Below, one piece after another: positions 17,458 through 28,000 of a stretch of 64,000 nucleotides of DNA. The position numbers and the translations under genes were made by a program. This DNA is from Earliella scabrosa. Lineage: Eukaryota; Basidiomycota; Agaricomycetes; Polyporales; Polyporaceae. The notes below the pieces were generated by a model. That model did no database searches, had not been told where the DNA came from, and saw only the letters and a program-made list of their open reading frames with translations. Within the stretch, counting starts at the first letter, position 1. Each line of letters begins with the position of its first letter. Location of the stretch: the NCBI GenBank assembly GCA_022605405.1, contig JABYQQ010000004.1, positions 2,356,001 to 2,420,000 of the forward strand, in the 5' to 3' direction.

Positions 17458-18314
17458 CTAGTAACGGAAGCGCATATACGCCATGAGTAACGCGGAACAA
17501 CCAGTGACTAAAGCAATCCGGGATCAGCGGAGCACAAGGTATACTGTCGATCTCATGACGTACCGAAACCGACGAGATATTGCAATGTCGTAGCCTACAT
17601 GCGTCCCAGAATCAGCCTTTGCACAGGATGCATCAACGACCCTCGATCCGCACCTTGGAGACCTGGATTGAGGTACGCAGAGCGGCTATCTCCTGCTCTA
17701 TGCGGGTGTCGACCTCCTTGATCTTCAGTTCCTGCTTGCTCGTCTCCTCACGCATGCGGCCTTTCTCGAGATTGAGGTCGAGTCGGACGCCAGCCTGCGT
17801 ACGTGTGATCTCCTCGCGCAGCCGCTGCTTGAGCTTCTCAATGTCCGTCACAAGCCTGTCGTTCTCCGCCTTGATCATCGCGAGCTCATTCTTCTCCATG
17901 AGTTGGAGCTCGGACTTCAGTTGGGCGAAGTCGACCTGCTGAGTGTACTGATGCTACTTCAGCAGAGCACGGGTCAGTAATGTAGACAGCAAAGAGAGAC
18001 AAAGACGCAAGGAGAACTCAAACCTTCTCCTGGTCCGCCTTCGTGACCATGTTGCTCGTCATGTTTCGTATGCTCTCGTCGATGACCTCCGCCAATGCGG
18101 TCATGATGCCCTCCGCCTGAGCGCGATTAAGACCTTCACGCTCCAGTCGTTGTACGAAGTGATGCGTATCGAAGTGGAAGTTGAGGCAGGGACGGGAAGT
18201 GCGAAGGAATCGTTGGCGAGCAATGGCGAGCTGGACTGGCAGCCATTCATTGTGGACCCTCGGACGGACGCCGTTCATGCTTCTTAGAGGTAGGGCGCGC
18301 CATGGTTGTTTCAT
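17458..18314 (-). CDS. Mitochondrial DUF1640 protein (Fmp32/CCDC90-like)
   Basis: This is a member of the DUF1640/CCDC90 family (yeast Fmp32, human MCUR1/CCDC90B), coiled-coil proteins anchored in the mitochondrial inner membrane and linked to assembly factors and Ca2+ uptake. The N-terminus is Arg-rich without acidic residues, a plausible mitochondrial presequence. FDTHHFVQRLEREGL and IMTALAEVIDESI are the family core. After an intron (about 17944-18023) a long coiled coil follows (KNELAMIKAENDRLVTDIEK). The continuous ORF stops at 17630, but that removes the membrane anchor. An intron with donor gtgcgg after QVSK, then one with donor gtacgt, joins TLQYLVGF to VTGCSALLMAYMRFRY and a TAG at 17458-17460. 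This restores the hydrophobic C-terminal helix expected in the family. ATG 18314 is chosen because it includes the presequence. Confidence 0.82.
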
Positions 18315-18621
18315 GTGTGAGGCAAAGGAGAGTGGTCTGGGGCTACTTGGATAGGAGAACGAGTGAAGCAGAGCAGGAGCACACGAGTGGCAAGTCGCCA
18401 GGAGAGAACGCGTATGGCTATGACACCATCGAGCTCGCCTGTGCTATGAACAAAGCGCCCGTCATCCGTGAGAACCTGGGGCCTCGGCCAATCAGATGCA
18501 GCGTACCAGATTTTCTACTGGGCGTCTGCAGCCGACGAGTGCAGAGACTTGCTCTGGTCTGAACCTGGTCTAACCTCACACTCGTTCTCCTCCCAAACGT
18601 TCCCCTGGAAGCACGCTCGTC
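18315..18621. promoter_or_regulatory. Divergent promoter, Fmp32-like / MAK16
   Basis: The interval between the two start codons is 307 nt. No sequence element was recognised with confidence. Confidence 0.5.
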
Positions 18622-19974
18622 ATGCAGAGTGACGACGTGATTTGGTCGGTGATTAACACCCAGTTCTGCTCCTACAAAGTCAAGTCGGTGCACGCTCGCC
18701 CCTTCACCTCCGGCAGAGCACTCTAACTCTGTGTACCATCTCCCAGGACTGCCACCCAGAACTTTTGCCGCAATGAGTACAACGTGACAGGATTGTGCAA
18801 CAGACAGAGCTGCCCCTTAGCCAACTCTAGGTACGCGACGGTTCGGGAAAAGGAGGGTGAGTGCTGCTATAGTCCATGTTCGTGCCGTAGCTGGTCTGAC
18901 CGACGCGCTCTGTTTCCTAAGGTGTTCTGTACCTGTATGTGAAGACCATCGAGCGTGCACACTCACCCGCCCATATGTGGGAACGCATAAAGCTCTCGAA
19001 CAACTACACGAAGGCACTTGAGCAGGCACGTCCACCCTTGGGCTCTCGTCTGCTACCCCGTCGCTGAAGCATGTCCGCTAGATTGACAAGGAGCTCATTC
19101 ACTGGCCGAATTTTACGATACACAAATGCAAGCAGCGCGTCACCAAAATCACCCAGTACCTGATCAAGATGCGCCGACTCGCCCTACGGCAACAGTGCGT
19201 CTCCCCATTACGGCGTTACTTTCTGGTCCGCTGTAACTGACCCCCTTCCGCGTGCGTAGACCGAAACTCATTGGGGTGAAGAAAAAGCTCGAGCGACGCG
19301 AAGCCGTGCGAGAGCGCAAGGCGCTCTCCGCCGCGAAGCTCGAGCGGTCGATCGAGGCGGAGCTCATCGAGCGACTGAAGTCGAAGGCCTACGGCGACAT
19401 GCCACTGAACGTGAACGAGGCTGTCTGGCAGGCGGTGCTGGACCGGGAGCGGGGAGAAAAGGACAGCGAGAAAGGCAAGGGCAAGGAGCTGGAGATGGTC
19501 GACGACGAGACGGACGAGGAGGATGAAGACGAGCTTGAGGAAGAGGATGAGGAGGGCTGGGGCGAGAGGGAGTTCGTGAGTGACATGAGCGGGGAGGAGG
19601 ACGGACTGAGCGATCTGGAGGACGCTGCGGTGAGTGCTCTTGCATATTGCTGGCCGGGCAGGGTTGTCTCAATGTTGGCAAAGTCATCTGGAGAAGAGGA
19701 CGACGAGGAAGAAGATGACGACGATGAGGAAGGAAGCGATGAGGATGAAGGTGTCCCCAAGAAGCCCACGTTGGGAAAGCGAAAACCACCTTCAAAACCC
19801 CAAAAGCCTCCAAGAAAAGGACCAGAGAAGAAAGCGAGACGTCAGTATCCTCATTCTCGCAAGTGTACGTGCTACTGAACGACTTCAACTTTAGGTGGAC
19901 CCAGAGTCGAGGTGGAATACGAGCACGAGATGGAGAGTGTACCGCTTACCAAGGAGGCACTTGCCAATTGGTAG
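18622..19974 (+). CDS. MAK16: MAK16, 60S ribosome biogenesis factor
   Basis: MAK16 is a nucleolar protein needed for 60S subunit assembly. The start [19 protein letters not shown] is the family signature, followed by [20 protein letters not shown] (zinc-binding-type Cys cluster), [22 protein letters not shown] and [19 protein letters not shown]. The C-terminal half is very acidic (Asp/Glu runs at about 19500-19750), then basic ([20 protein letters not shown]), as in other MAK16 proteins. There are six or so introns. The last (donor gtcagt, about 19840-19895) joins KKARR to GPRVEVEYE, and the gene ends LTKEALANW with TAG 19972-19974. Only 232 nt separate its stop from the convergent SUR2 stop. 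Confidence 0.94.
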
Positions 19975-20206
19975 TGATTGCTTGTCGGTGCATCCGGTCT
20001 GGATATTGTATTGTACGTTCGTATCTATCATTACTGCGCTCTACAAATCGCTCGTGCGAGGCGTCCTCGACTTGAGCTCAACAAATCCTGCAAGACAAGA
20101 CGGCAACATGGAGAGGTGATGCGCTCAGCACAATTATAACACATGTACAGTATGTAAGACCGCAACCAAGGGATCCTGCGAGTCAGATGAGTATACAGCT
20201 AGATGT

Positions 20207-21304
20207 CTACAGCGCCTTCTGCTTCTGCCTTGCGCGACGCTCCTCGATGTCTTTTCTGGTCATCCGTGTACCCAGAATGACATCCCAGTGGATGAAGAAG
20301 GGCTGCGAGAAGTTGGACTTGATCCCGATCACCTACGAGACATAGTTAGCAATTGCAACAAGATAGTGACCAGCAATTCAGCAAGGTGGAATGGGCTCGG
20401 ACATACCTGGTGGTGAATGTCGTGATAGTCTGCATTGTTGCCGCTCACGAGTTGGAGGGGATCCCAAGGGAACCTGTATCCGCAATGGTCGTCCACGGTC
20501 TTGAGTGTGGACACCAAGAAGAGAAGCATGGCCTCGCGGGTGCTTGAGCCAACGATCCACTCCGCAAGGCCCGCGCCACAAGTGTCCAACAGGAATCCTT
20601 CGAATGGATGGTTGTAGAGCGCGCCAAACGCGTAGGGCACGTACAAACGGTGGTGGGTAGAATGAAACTTCTTGTACAGGTATGTGTTCACGTGCATGGC
20701 ACGGTGGAGGAAGTACTGCCAGGTGTCGATGATGAACCTACAGGGGATCACCGGTGAGCGCGCTTCACATCGAGGAGTGGAAGTTTACGCACATTCCTAG
20801 CACAAATTTCGCGGCAGGGATTGCCCACCAGTAGAGGGTGTAGAGCCCCTCTGCACCCCGGTTTGCGAGCAGTTGAGCACCCGCCTCCTCGCCGAGAACC
20901 CAAGTCACGGCGTACTCCAACCATGGTGCCATGCGTAGCATGTTGGCGAGATGGTCTACATCGCCGCCAGTTGGCTTTTCTTCCACCCACCACAAGCCGA
21001 CGAGAGTCTGAATCACTTGCTGGACGATGACAGCTCGCACGACCTCAGCGCGGGTGACAAGGTTGCGTGCCTTGACTTCCTCGCTCTCGTGAATGCGGTA
21101 CTTTTCTAGCCATTTCCAGTCCGATATGTCGAGTATATGGAAGAGGATGCTGAGGGCCCAGTAGCCGATGACGATGACAGCGAGGGCGAGGTGGTGATCC
21201 GCAAGTGGAGCCCAGAGTCGGACCTCCGGCGTGTAGTACACTGGAGTGTGCGCGGAGAGGTAACGTAGCTGGCTTGCGTCGAGGAAGGTAGTCGTGGCGT
21301 TCAT
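20207..21304 (-). CDS. SUR2: Sphinganine C4-hydroxylase (SUR2 type)
   Basis: This is a di-iron fatty-acid-hydroxylase-superfamily enzyme of the ER that converts dihydrosphingosine to phytosphingosine. The three His clusters are in order and correctly spaced: HRAMH (about 20692-20706), HSTHH (about 20654-20668) and DIHHQ (about 20417-20433). Preceding hydrophobic segments fit ER membrane helices: ALAVIVIGYWALSILFHI and LYWWAIPAAKF. Two introns lie near 20745-20793 and 20335-20410. The start MNATTTFLDASQLRYL has no cleavable signal. The C-terminus ends ARQKQKAL with TAG at 20207-20209. It is divergent to HSK3 and convergent with MAK16. Confidence in function is high because both the His boxes and the sequence around them match the SUR2/SYR2 type rather than C-5 sterol desaturases. 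Confidence 0.93.
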
Positions 21305-21628
21305 GGCGGGCGATTGGGATGGGGTCGCCTGCGTCGGTCGTGAAAAGGAGGACGACTGGGCGGCGGATGGGTGGGTGTGGCGAGACCTGGGAGAAGGCCT
21401 GTGGGCGACCTCGGAGTCGAAGATCGGACGTTGGCCTCGTCCCCGAATTCGGCGTTCGGGCCTATTTGGAGGAGGCCACTTACTCCTCCAGATCGGATCG
21501 GCGTGCACGTGATCGCGCTCTTAGTTAAGCGTGCTTTGTCCCAGACTCCCAGTTCACCTCCTCCTGACTCCCTCTTCTTCTGTCAACGTCAAGTTGCTCC
21601 CTTAACCACTAACTAGGTGGACGACATC
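21305..21628. promoter_or_regulatory. Divergent promoter, SUR2 / HSK3
   Basis: The interval between start codons is 324 nt. Just before HSK3 there is a CT-rich stretch ending ccactaactag|gtgg, which looks like a branch site plus acceptor, so HSK3 may have a leader intron. Confidence 0.45.
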
Positions 21629-21922
21629 ATGCAAGCTCAGCCCGCCAACGCGACTCAAGCCAAGGATCGAAACTATATGCAGCTTGGACACAGTTTGGCC
21701 AGGCTTTCGCGTGCCATCGGCCAGACGGCAGACCTTTGTGAGCTGATGAAGACGAACCTCGACGCAATGCGCGTCTTGTCGGCAACACATGCGGCTCAGT
21801 GAGTGTGGTTCCACTTCATCCTGTTCTCGTGGCTCAATTGCCCTTACATCAGATTCATGACCGTGGCTATGGAGCTCAATCCAGATGACACGGATAGTGA
21901 AGTGGACGGACCAAGCCATTAG
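21629..21922 (+). CDS. HSK3: DASH complex subunit Hsk3
   Basis: This is a small component of the DASH/Dam1 ring that couples kinetochores to microtubules in fungi. The product is 79 aa. The core RNYMQLGHSLARLSRAI..ADLCELM is one helix of the Hsk3 domain, and AMRVLSATHAAQFMTVAMEL is the second. A 54-nt intron (21799-21852) splits the CAA codon of HAAQF. The tail is acidic (DDTDSEVDGPSH), with TAG 21920-21922. Upstream codons are open but lack ATG. The gene is short, but the whole conserved domain is covered. An alternative acceptor at 21922 would instead connect exon 1 to a downstream open frame (see findings). Confidence 0.8.
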
Positions 21923-22845
21923 TCTCCTTCGCTTTCCTCGAGCTCCTCCAAGATCTGTCAATTACAGCTCTTTCCGTGCTCGGTGGCGCCATGGTCATTA
22001 TGGACCCGACGAGGTAAGATGTTCTTTCTGTAATAAGTCACTCTTGCTTTGATTCACATACGCTCACTGGGTAGGAACGCTTGGGTTTGCCTCCCGCACC
22101 ACGCAGCACCATGATCCCGTCTTACCCCAAGCAGCATGGTCCTCAGTCAGCACCTTCATCTAGGTTCATCGCGGTTCTACCGCTACAGTACGTTATGCCA
22201 CTCGCGTTGTATCGAGTTCCCCCTGAAGAGTTATTAGCCATTGAATATTGCGATCTACTTGTTGTATGCTGTATCCTATCCATGGGAGTCTAGTCACACC
22301 GCGGTGATGGTGCAGCTGTAGGTGGAACCTGGGCTGTACAAACTGCAGGCTACATGTAGCTATAGAGTTTGAATGATAAGGGTATAGTCGCGACTCTGTG
22401 GCCTACGTTATGCCATAGACATCCCACAAGTTGAGGGGACTTTCATCACCCAGTTTCGTTGAACGCAACTGCGATTCCTAGGAACAAATTCGGTACTTCA
22501 GGCTTGTTACGCTCATTGGTGCCAATGGTGGTCTTGGCCAGGTATATACGTTTATGGGCGCCTCTCAGTTTACATATTCCTCGACTTCCCCAACATGCCA
22601 GCGGCCTCTCATAGCCGCTTGTCTCTTCCCGTCACTTCAGCAGAGTCACTCACCCTTCCGCTCTTTTATATTTGGCTCGTTTGGACCTACCCGGATTGGT
22701 GATCATACTGGACAGTCCTCGCCTCGACATCGACATCGACATTACATTGCTCACGGACTCGACTCGCAAGCCGTCCCGGAGATCCTCACTCTCTTGAAGC
22801 TTTCTTGCGATTGACGGAAAGGACGGACAAGACTCCGCTGAAACT
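21923..22845. other. Interval between HSK3 and VRG4 with an unassigned spliced open frame
   Basis: A frame beginning at 21915 stays open to 22013, meets a canonical intron (22014-22074, GTAAGA..TAG) and continues open (LGLPPAPRSTMIPSYPK) to about 22293. It could be an alternative HSK3 C-terminus or part of an unrecognised gene. The rest (22300-22845) is VRG4 promoter. Confidence 0.4.
22725..22742. repeat. CGACAT tandem repeat
   Basis: Three exact copies of CGACAT lie about 100 nt upstream of the VRG4 start codon. Confidence 0.75.
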
Positions 22846-24413
22846 ATGGCAGAGCGTACGCACTCGGTGAAAGAGGAGGACGATGTGGCAGAAATCAGGA
22901 GGGCTCTCGCCACGGGGTCTGCGAGTTCTCCGAATAGTGGGACATCTTCAGGTGCGCTTGGACATTACGCATCGCCAATGCTTTCTCCATCTCACCTAAA
23001 TGGTTGTGACATGCAGTCGCGCCCATTGTGTGCTACTGTATGGCTTCTATCCTGATGACTGTCGTAAACAAGGTATGGGATATATCTCCGAGCGAGTTTA
23101 CTCCAAGGTAAGGTACATGCTAACATGACCGACCAGTTCGTCGTGTCAGGCAGTCAATTCAACATGAACTTTCTGCTGCTATGTATGCAGTCATCAGTAT
23201 GCGTGGGGTCTGTCATGATTGTGAAGAAGCTCGGTATCATTTCGTTCCGCGACTTCGACACCAAGGACGCGAAGATGTGGTTCCCCATTAGCTGCATGCT
23301 CGTCGGTGTGATATACACCGGCTCGAAAAGCTTGGTTAGTACACTCCTATGCGAATCGAGACTTGCATGCTCATGAATTGCGACTGATAGCAATACCTGA
23401 GTATACCTGTGTACACCATCTTCAAGAACCTGACCATAATCCTCATTGTAAGCACTACAACGCCTTCTTACGAGTCTCCTGCCGTCTCAAGTGCCACATG
23501 TAGGCTTATGGTGAGGTACTTTGGTTTGGAGGGCGTGTTACAGGACTTACCCTCGTGTCCTTCATTCTGATGGTAAGCCTAACCTGGAGTCAGACGGTAT
23601 AACAAATAACAAGCAGCTATATATGTTAGGTTGCTTCTTCAATCATCGCGGCGTGGGCGGACATAAATGATGCACTCGCCACTGGGGATCCTGCTGCAGC
23701 TATCGGCGGCTTCCCGAGCGTCACCGAGGTTGTCTACAAGATGAATGTCGGTTATTTCTGGATGTTTACCAACTGCGCAACTAGTGCAGCATATGTGCGG
23801 GTTTTCTATCGATGTGCATGATACGCAGCTGACGGATATCGCAGGTTCTCACAATGCGGAAGAAGATCAAGGGAACAGGATTCTCAGATTGGGACACCAT
23901 GTTCTACAACAACCTGCTCTCGATCCCAGTGCTTGCTGTCGCTTCGATCATCGCTGAGAATTGGGGCTATGACAACTTGAACCGCAACTTGTAAGCTTCC
24001 TGCGCTTCGAGCTGGCAACGAGAACTGACAAACGCACGACAGCCCTCCCGAGACGAGGAATTTCTTGCTTTTCGCGATCGCGTTCTCGGGCGCCGCTGCG
24101 GTTGGTATCTCATATACCACCGCCTGGTGTATCCGAGCAACAAGCTCCACTACATACAGGTTCGTGACAACCCCCCGACCGCGTGTTACCCTGGTTGACG
24201 TCATGAGGCAGCATGGTCGGGGCATTGAACAAGCTTCCTGTTGCTGCGTCGGGTATGATCTTCTTCGGCGACCCCGTCACATTCGGATCGGTATCTGCGG
24301 TCGGCGTCGGGTTCTTCGCGGGCTTGGTGTACGCGGTAGCAAAGAACAACCAGAAGAAGGCAGAGATGGCGGCCCAGCAAGGAGTGATACCGCTAGCGAA
24401 TAGAACATCGTGA
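22846..24413 (+). CDS. VRG4: GDP-mannose transporter
   Basis: VRG4 exchanges cytosolic GDP-mannose for GMP across the Golgi membrane, feeding mannan and glycosphingolipid synthesis. The sequence is the Vrg4/Gmt type. After a soluble N-terminus (residues 1-35), VVNKFVVSG opens the first helices. [19 protein letters not shown] is the conserved fourth-helix region (assembled over an intron). The GDP-mannose binding signature GALNKLPVA is intact near 24218, followed by the last helix pair ([10 protein letters not shown]). The C-terminus is soluble and basic ([10 protein letters not shown]). Seven short introns. ATG 22846 is the only in-frame choice that gives the cytosolic tail; the stop is TGA 24411-24413. 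About ten membrane segments, as in the family. Confidence 0.94.
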
Positions 24414-25078
24414 TCGGACTCGAGATTGGACTCGAGACAGGCGCGATTCATGGACGATTGCGGAGCAGCACGTCCATGCTGTATCAACGTAACTATGTAT
24501 CTGCATCCAATGATCGGACGATAGAAACGACCCATCCGGTAGTCTTGGTATGGATACCGGAACGGCCGATGACCAGGTGCGCGTTGCCACCGGACTGATT
24601 GCTGAGCCAGGCAATGGGAAGACGCGAAGTGCGAACGTGCGGGACGCTGGGTGTAACGTACGATAGAAGACGTTACGCGACAGTGGTGGGAGCACAGCGG
24701 GTGGCTGCTCGCCTGACCAGAGGGCGGCCCAATGGCTGCAGGCGAGAAAAAATGGGGAGCATTGGGCGTTGTGCGGTGGAGGTTCAGCGGAGAGGCCGCA
24801 GTAACGCCGGAGGGGAGGTTATAACGGCGGCGAGAGCAGTGCCCGTTGCGGACTTTAGGCTCAGAGACGGTCGACGCGGTCGCTGAATCTGATAGATCTA
24901 TGAGATCATAAGAGATCACTTGATATCGACTGCTATCTACGCGTCTTCATTCGCCCTCCACTTGCCCCCCCGCGTCTGCCCCTGCTCTCTCCTCCCCTCC
25001 ATCGTCCTCATCGCGGCCCTCGGCGACGCTCACAACCACTCGACAGTGCTGAGCACTCTCCACACAACGCAGCAGACC
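24414..25078. other. Intergenic, promoter of pyruvate carboxylase
   Basis: 665 nt with no gene supported. A strongly CT-rich leader occupies roughly 24940-25060, as expected for a highly expressed fungal gene. Confidence 0.5.
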
Positions 25079-28000
25079 ATGGCGTCCACAACGTCGTCGG
25101 CAAGCCTCCATCCGCCGAGGCTTGCCTCCATCTTCGCGGTCACCCCCAGTGCCCCCGGCACCCCGGTGCACTCCATCCAAACGATGCGTCGCAAGGCCGC
25201 TGGCCACTCCGGTCCCCTCACGAAGATTCTCGTCGCGAATCGTGGCGTACGTGCTGCATATACTCGCATTGCGATTGCCGTCTCATGTCGTTGTGGCGCA
25301 TTGTAGGAAATCGCTATCCGTGTCTTCCGTACTGCCCATGAGCTCGCCATGCACACCGTTGCCATCTTCTCTATAGAGGACCGACTTTCCGCTCACCGTC
25401 AGAAGGTATGTTGATCCGCGTTGTCCGTGTTCCCACTGTCTTTCTGTTAACCTTTGTTGTTCCCGCGCATATAGGCCGACGAAGCATATCAGGTCGGCAA
25501 GGGCCTTACTCCCGTCGGCGCGTACCTTGCACAAGACGACATCATCCGGATCGCCCTCGAGCATGGTGTGGATATGATCCACCCCGGGTATGGACTCTCC
25601 TCCGTCCGCATCTGAACATAGTGATCCTCAGAATCGGACTTGCGCGCGTGTGTGATTCGCAGATATGGCTTCCTCTCCGAGAACGCGGAATTCGCCCGCA
25701 AGGTCGAGCAGGCTGGGATTGCGTTCGTGGGGCCTTCCCCGGAGGTCATCGACCAGCTCGGAGACAAGACGAAGGCTCGTACTTTGGGTGAGCATGCTAG
25801 CATCCGTCTATTGCTTCTGCCTGTCTAAATGTAGTTGGCAGCTATTAGGGTCGGTGTGCCCGTCGTTCCTGGTACCCCCGGAGCTGTCGGGACCTGGACT
25901 GAGGCAGATGCCTTTATCAAGGAGTATGGTTTCCCAGGCAGGTAAATTCTTGAACGCTCGAAAGCCGTCTTCTGAAATACTGTGTTCTACCTAGTCATCA
26001 TCAAAGCGGCCATGGGAGGAGGTGGACGGGGTATGCGTGTTGTTCGTGAACAGGCCGACTTCAAGGATGCCTTTGAACGTGCAGTCTCGGAAGCCAAGTC
26101 TGCTTTCGGCGACGGCACTGTCTTCATCGAACGTTTCCTCGAGCGCCCTCGCCACATTGAAGTACAGATCCTTGCTGACGCCGTCGGGAACACCGTGCAC
26201 CTCTTTGAACGCGATTGCTCCGTTCAGCGTCGTCACCAGAAAGTCGTCGAGGTTGCCCCTGCGACGCATCTTCCTGAGGAAGTCCGGAGGTCGATCCTCT
26301 CGGATGCTATCAAGTTGGCCAAGAGTGTTGGATACAGGAACGCGGGAACTGCTGAGTTCTTGGTCGACCAGCAGGGCAGGCACTACTTCATTGAGATCAA
26401 CCCCCGTATTCAGGTTGAGCACACCATCACTGGTAAGCACCGTTCAGTTGCTCGTCTCCGGTACGATGAGATACTCACCCCACCCCAGAGGAGATCACTG
26501 GCATCGACATTGTCGCAGCACAAATCCAGATCGCCGCGGGTGCAACTCTGCCCCAGCTCGGTCTCACGCAGGAAGCCATCACCAAGCGCGGGTTCGCGAT
26601 CCAATGCCGTGTCACGACTGAGGATGCATCGCAGAACTTCCAACCCGACACGGGTAAGATCGAAGTCTACCGTAGTGCAGGCGGGAACGGTGTGCGTCTC
26701 GACGCAAGCTCTGGTTTCGCGGGAGCCCAGATCACAGTGAGTCGCAGCGGCGCGTGGGACGTGTCGGGAGAGAGACTCATTGTGTTGGTCTATAGCCTCA
26801 CTACGACAGTTTGTTGGTTAAGGTGACAGTCAGTGGGACGACGTACGAGGTTGCCCGTCGTAAGATGCTCCGCGCTCTTGTCGAATTCCGTATCCGTGGT
26901 GTTAAGGTTCGTTACTTTCAGGTTTTGCTATGTTCGTTCTATAACGTAGCTTTGCAGACCAACATTCCCTTCTTGTTCCGACTCCTGACTCATGACATCT
27001 TCATTGGCGGCAAGACCTGGACTACTGTGAGTAGGATGTCGATGCAGACTCGGGTTCGGCCGTTGACTGACAGGTCACAATAGTTCATTGACGACACGCC
27101 CGAGTTATTCAAGCTCGTTCAGAGCCAGAACCGTGCACAAAAGTTGCTCGCCTACCTCGGCGATCTTGCTGTCAATGGCTCATCGATCAAGGGTCAGCAA
27201 GGAGAGCCTGGTCTGAGGGACGAAATCGTTGTCCCGAAGTTCGTGAACCGAGAGGATCCCAACGGACCACCGCTCGATACATCATTCCCCTGTGAAGTCG
27301 GTTGGCGCAACATTATCGTCGAGAAGGGTCCGGAGGCATTCGCAAAGGCCGTCCGCGAGTATCCAGGTGTGCTCATCATGGACACAACGTGGCGTGATGC
27401 GCACCAGTCACTGCTCGCGACTCGTCTCAGGACCATCGACATGGTGAACATCGCGAAGGAGACGAGCTACGCTCTTGCGAACGCTTATAGTATTGAGTGC
27501 TGGGGTGGGGCCACATTCGATGTTGCAATGCGGTTCTTGTACGAGGACCCATGGGAGCGTCTGGTACGCCTGCTGTTGCATTTCTTGGTGTGGCGTGGGC
27601 ACGGCTGACCTGTCTACATTGCGGCTATAGCGTACTCTGCGTAAGTTGGTCCCGAACATCCCGTTCCAAGCCCTCGTCCGTGGCGCCAACGGTGTTGGAT
27701 ACACAAGCTACCCGTGAGTATCCGACATGTTGAAGTCTGACATGTGCTGACAATCTTCGAAAGCGACAACGCCATCTATGACTTCTCCAAGAAGGCTGTT
27801 GAGAATGGTCTTGACATCTTCCGTGTCTTCGACTCCCTGAACTACATCGGTAAGTCTAAGTCACATGTTGCGTGCATTGTAATTTCCAGGCTGATCCCGT
27901 CCACAGAGAACGTGTGTCAATGTTCGCATATACGCCATGGGTCAATGACTCACAATTTGTACAGATGAAACTGGGTATCGATGCCGCGAAGAAGGCCGGT

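Noticed and set aside
19480..19770. GA-rich run resembling a microsatellite
   Set aside because: It is the acidic Asp/Glu coding segment normal for MAK16.
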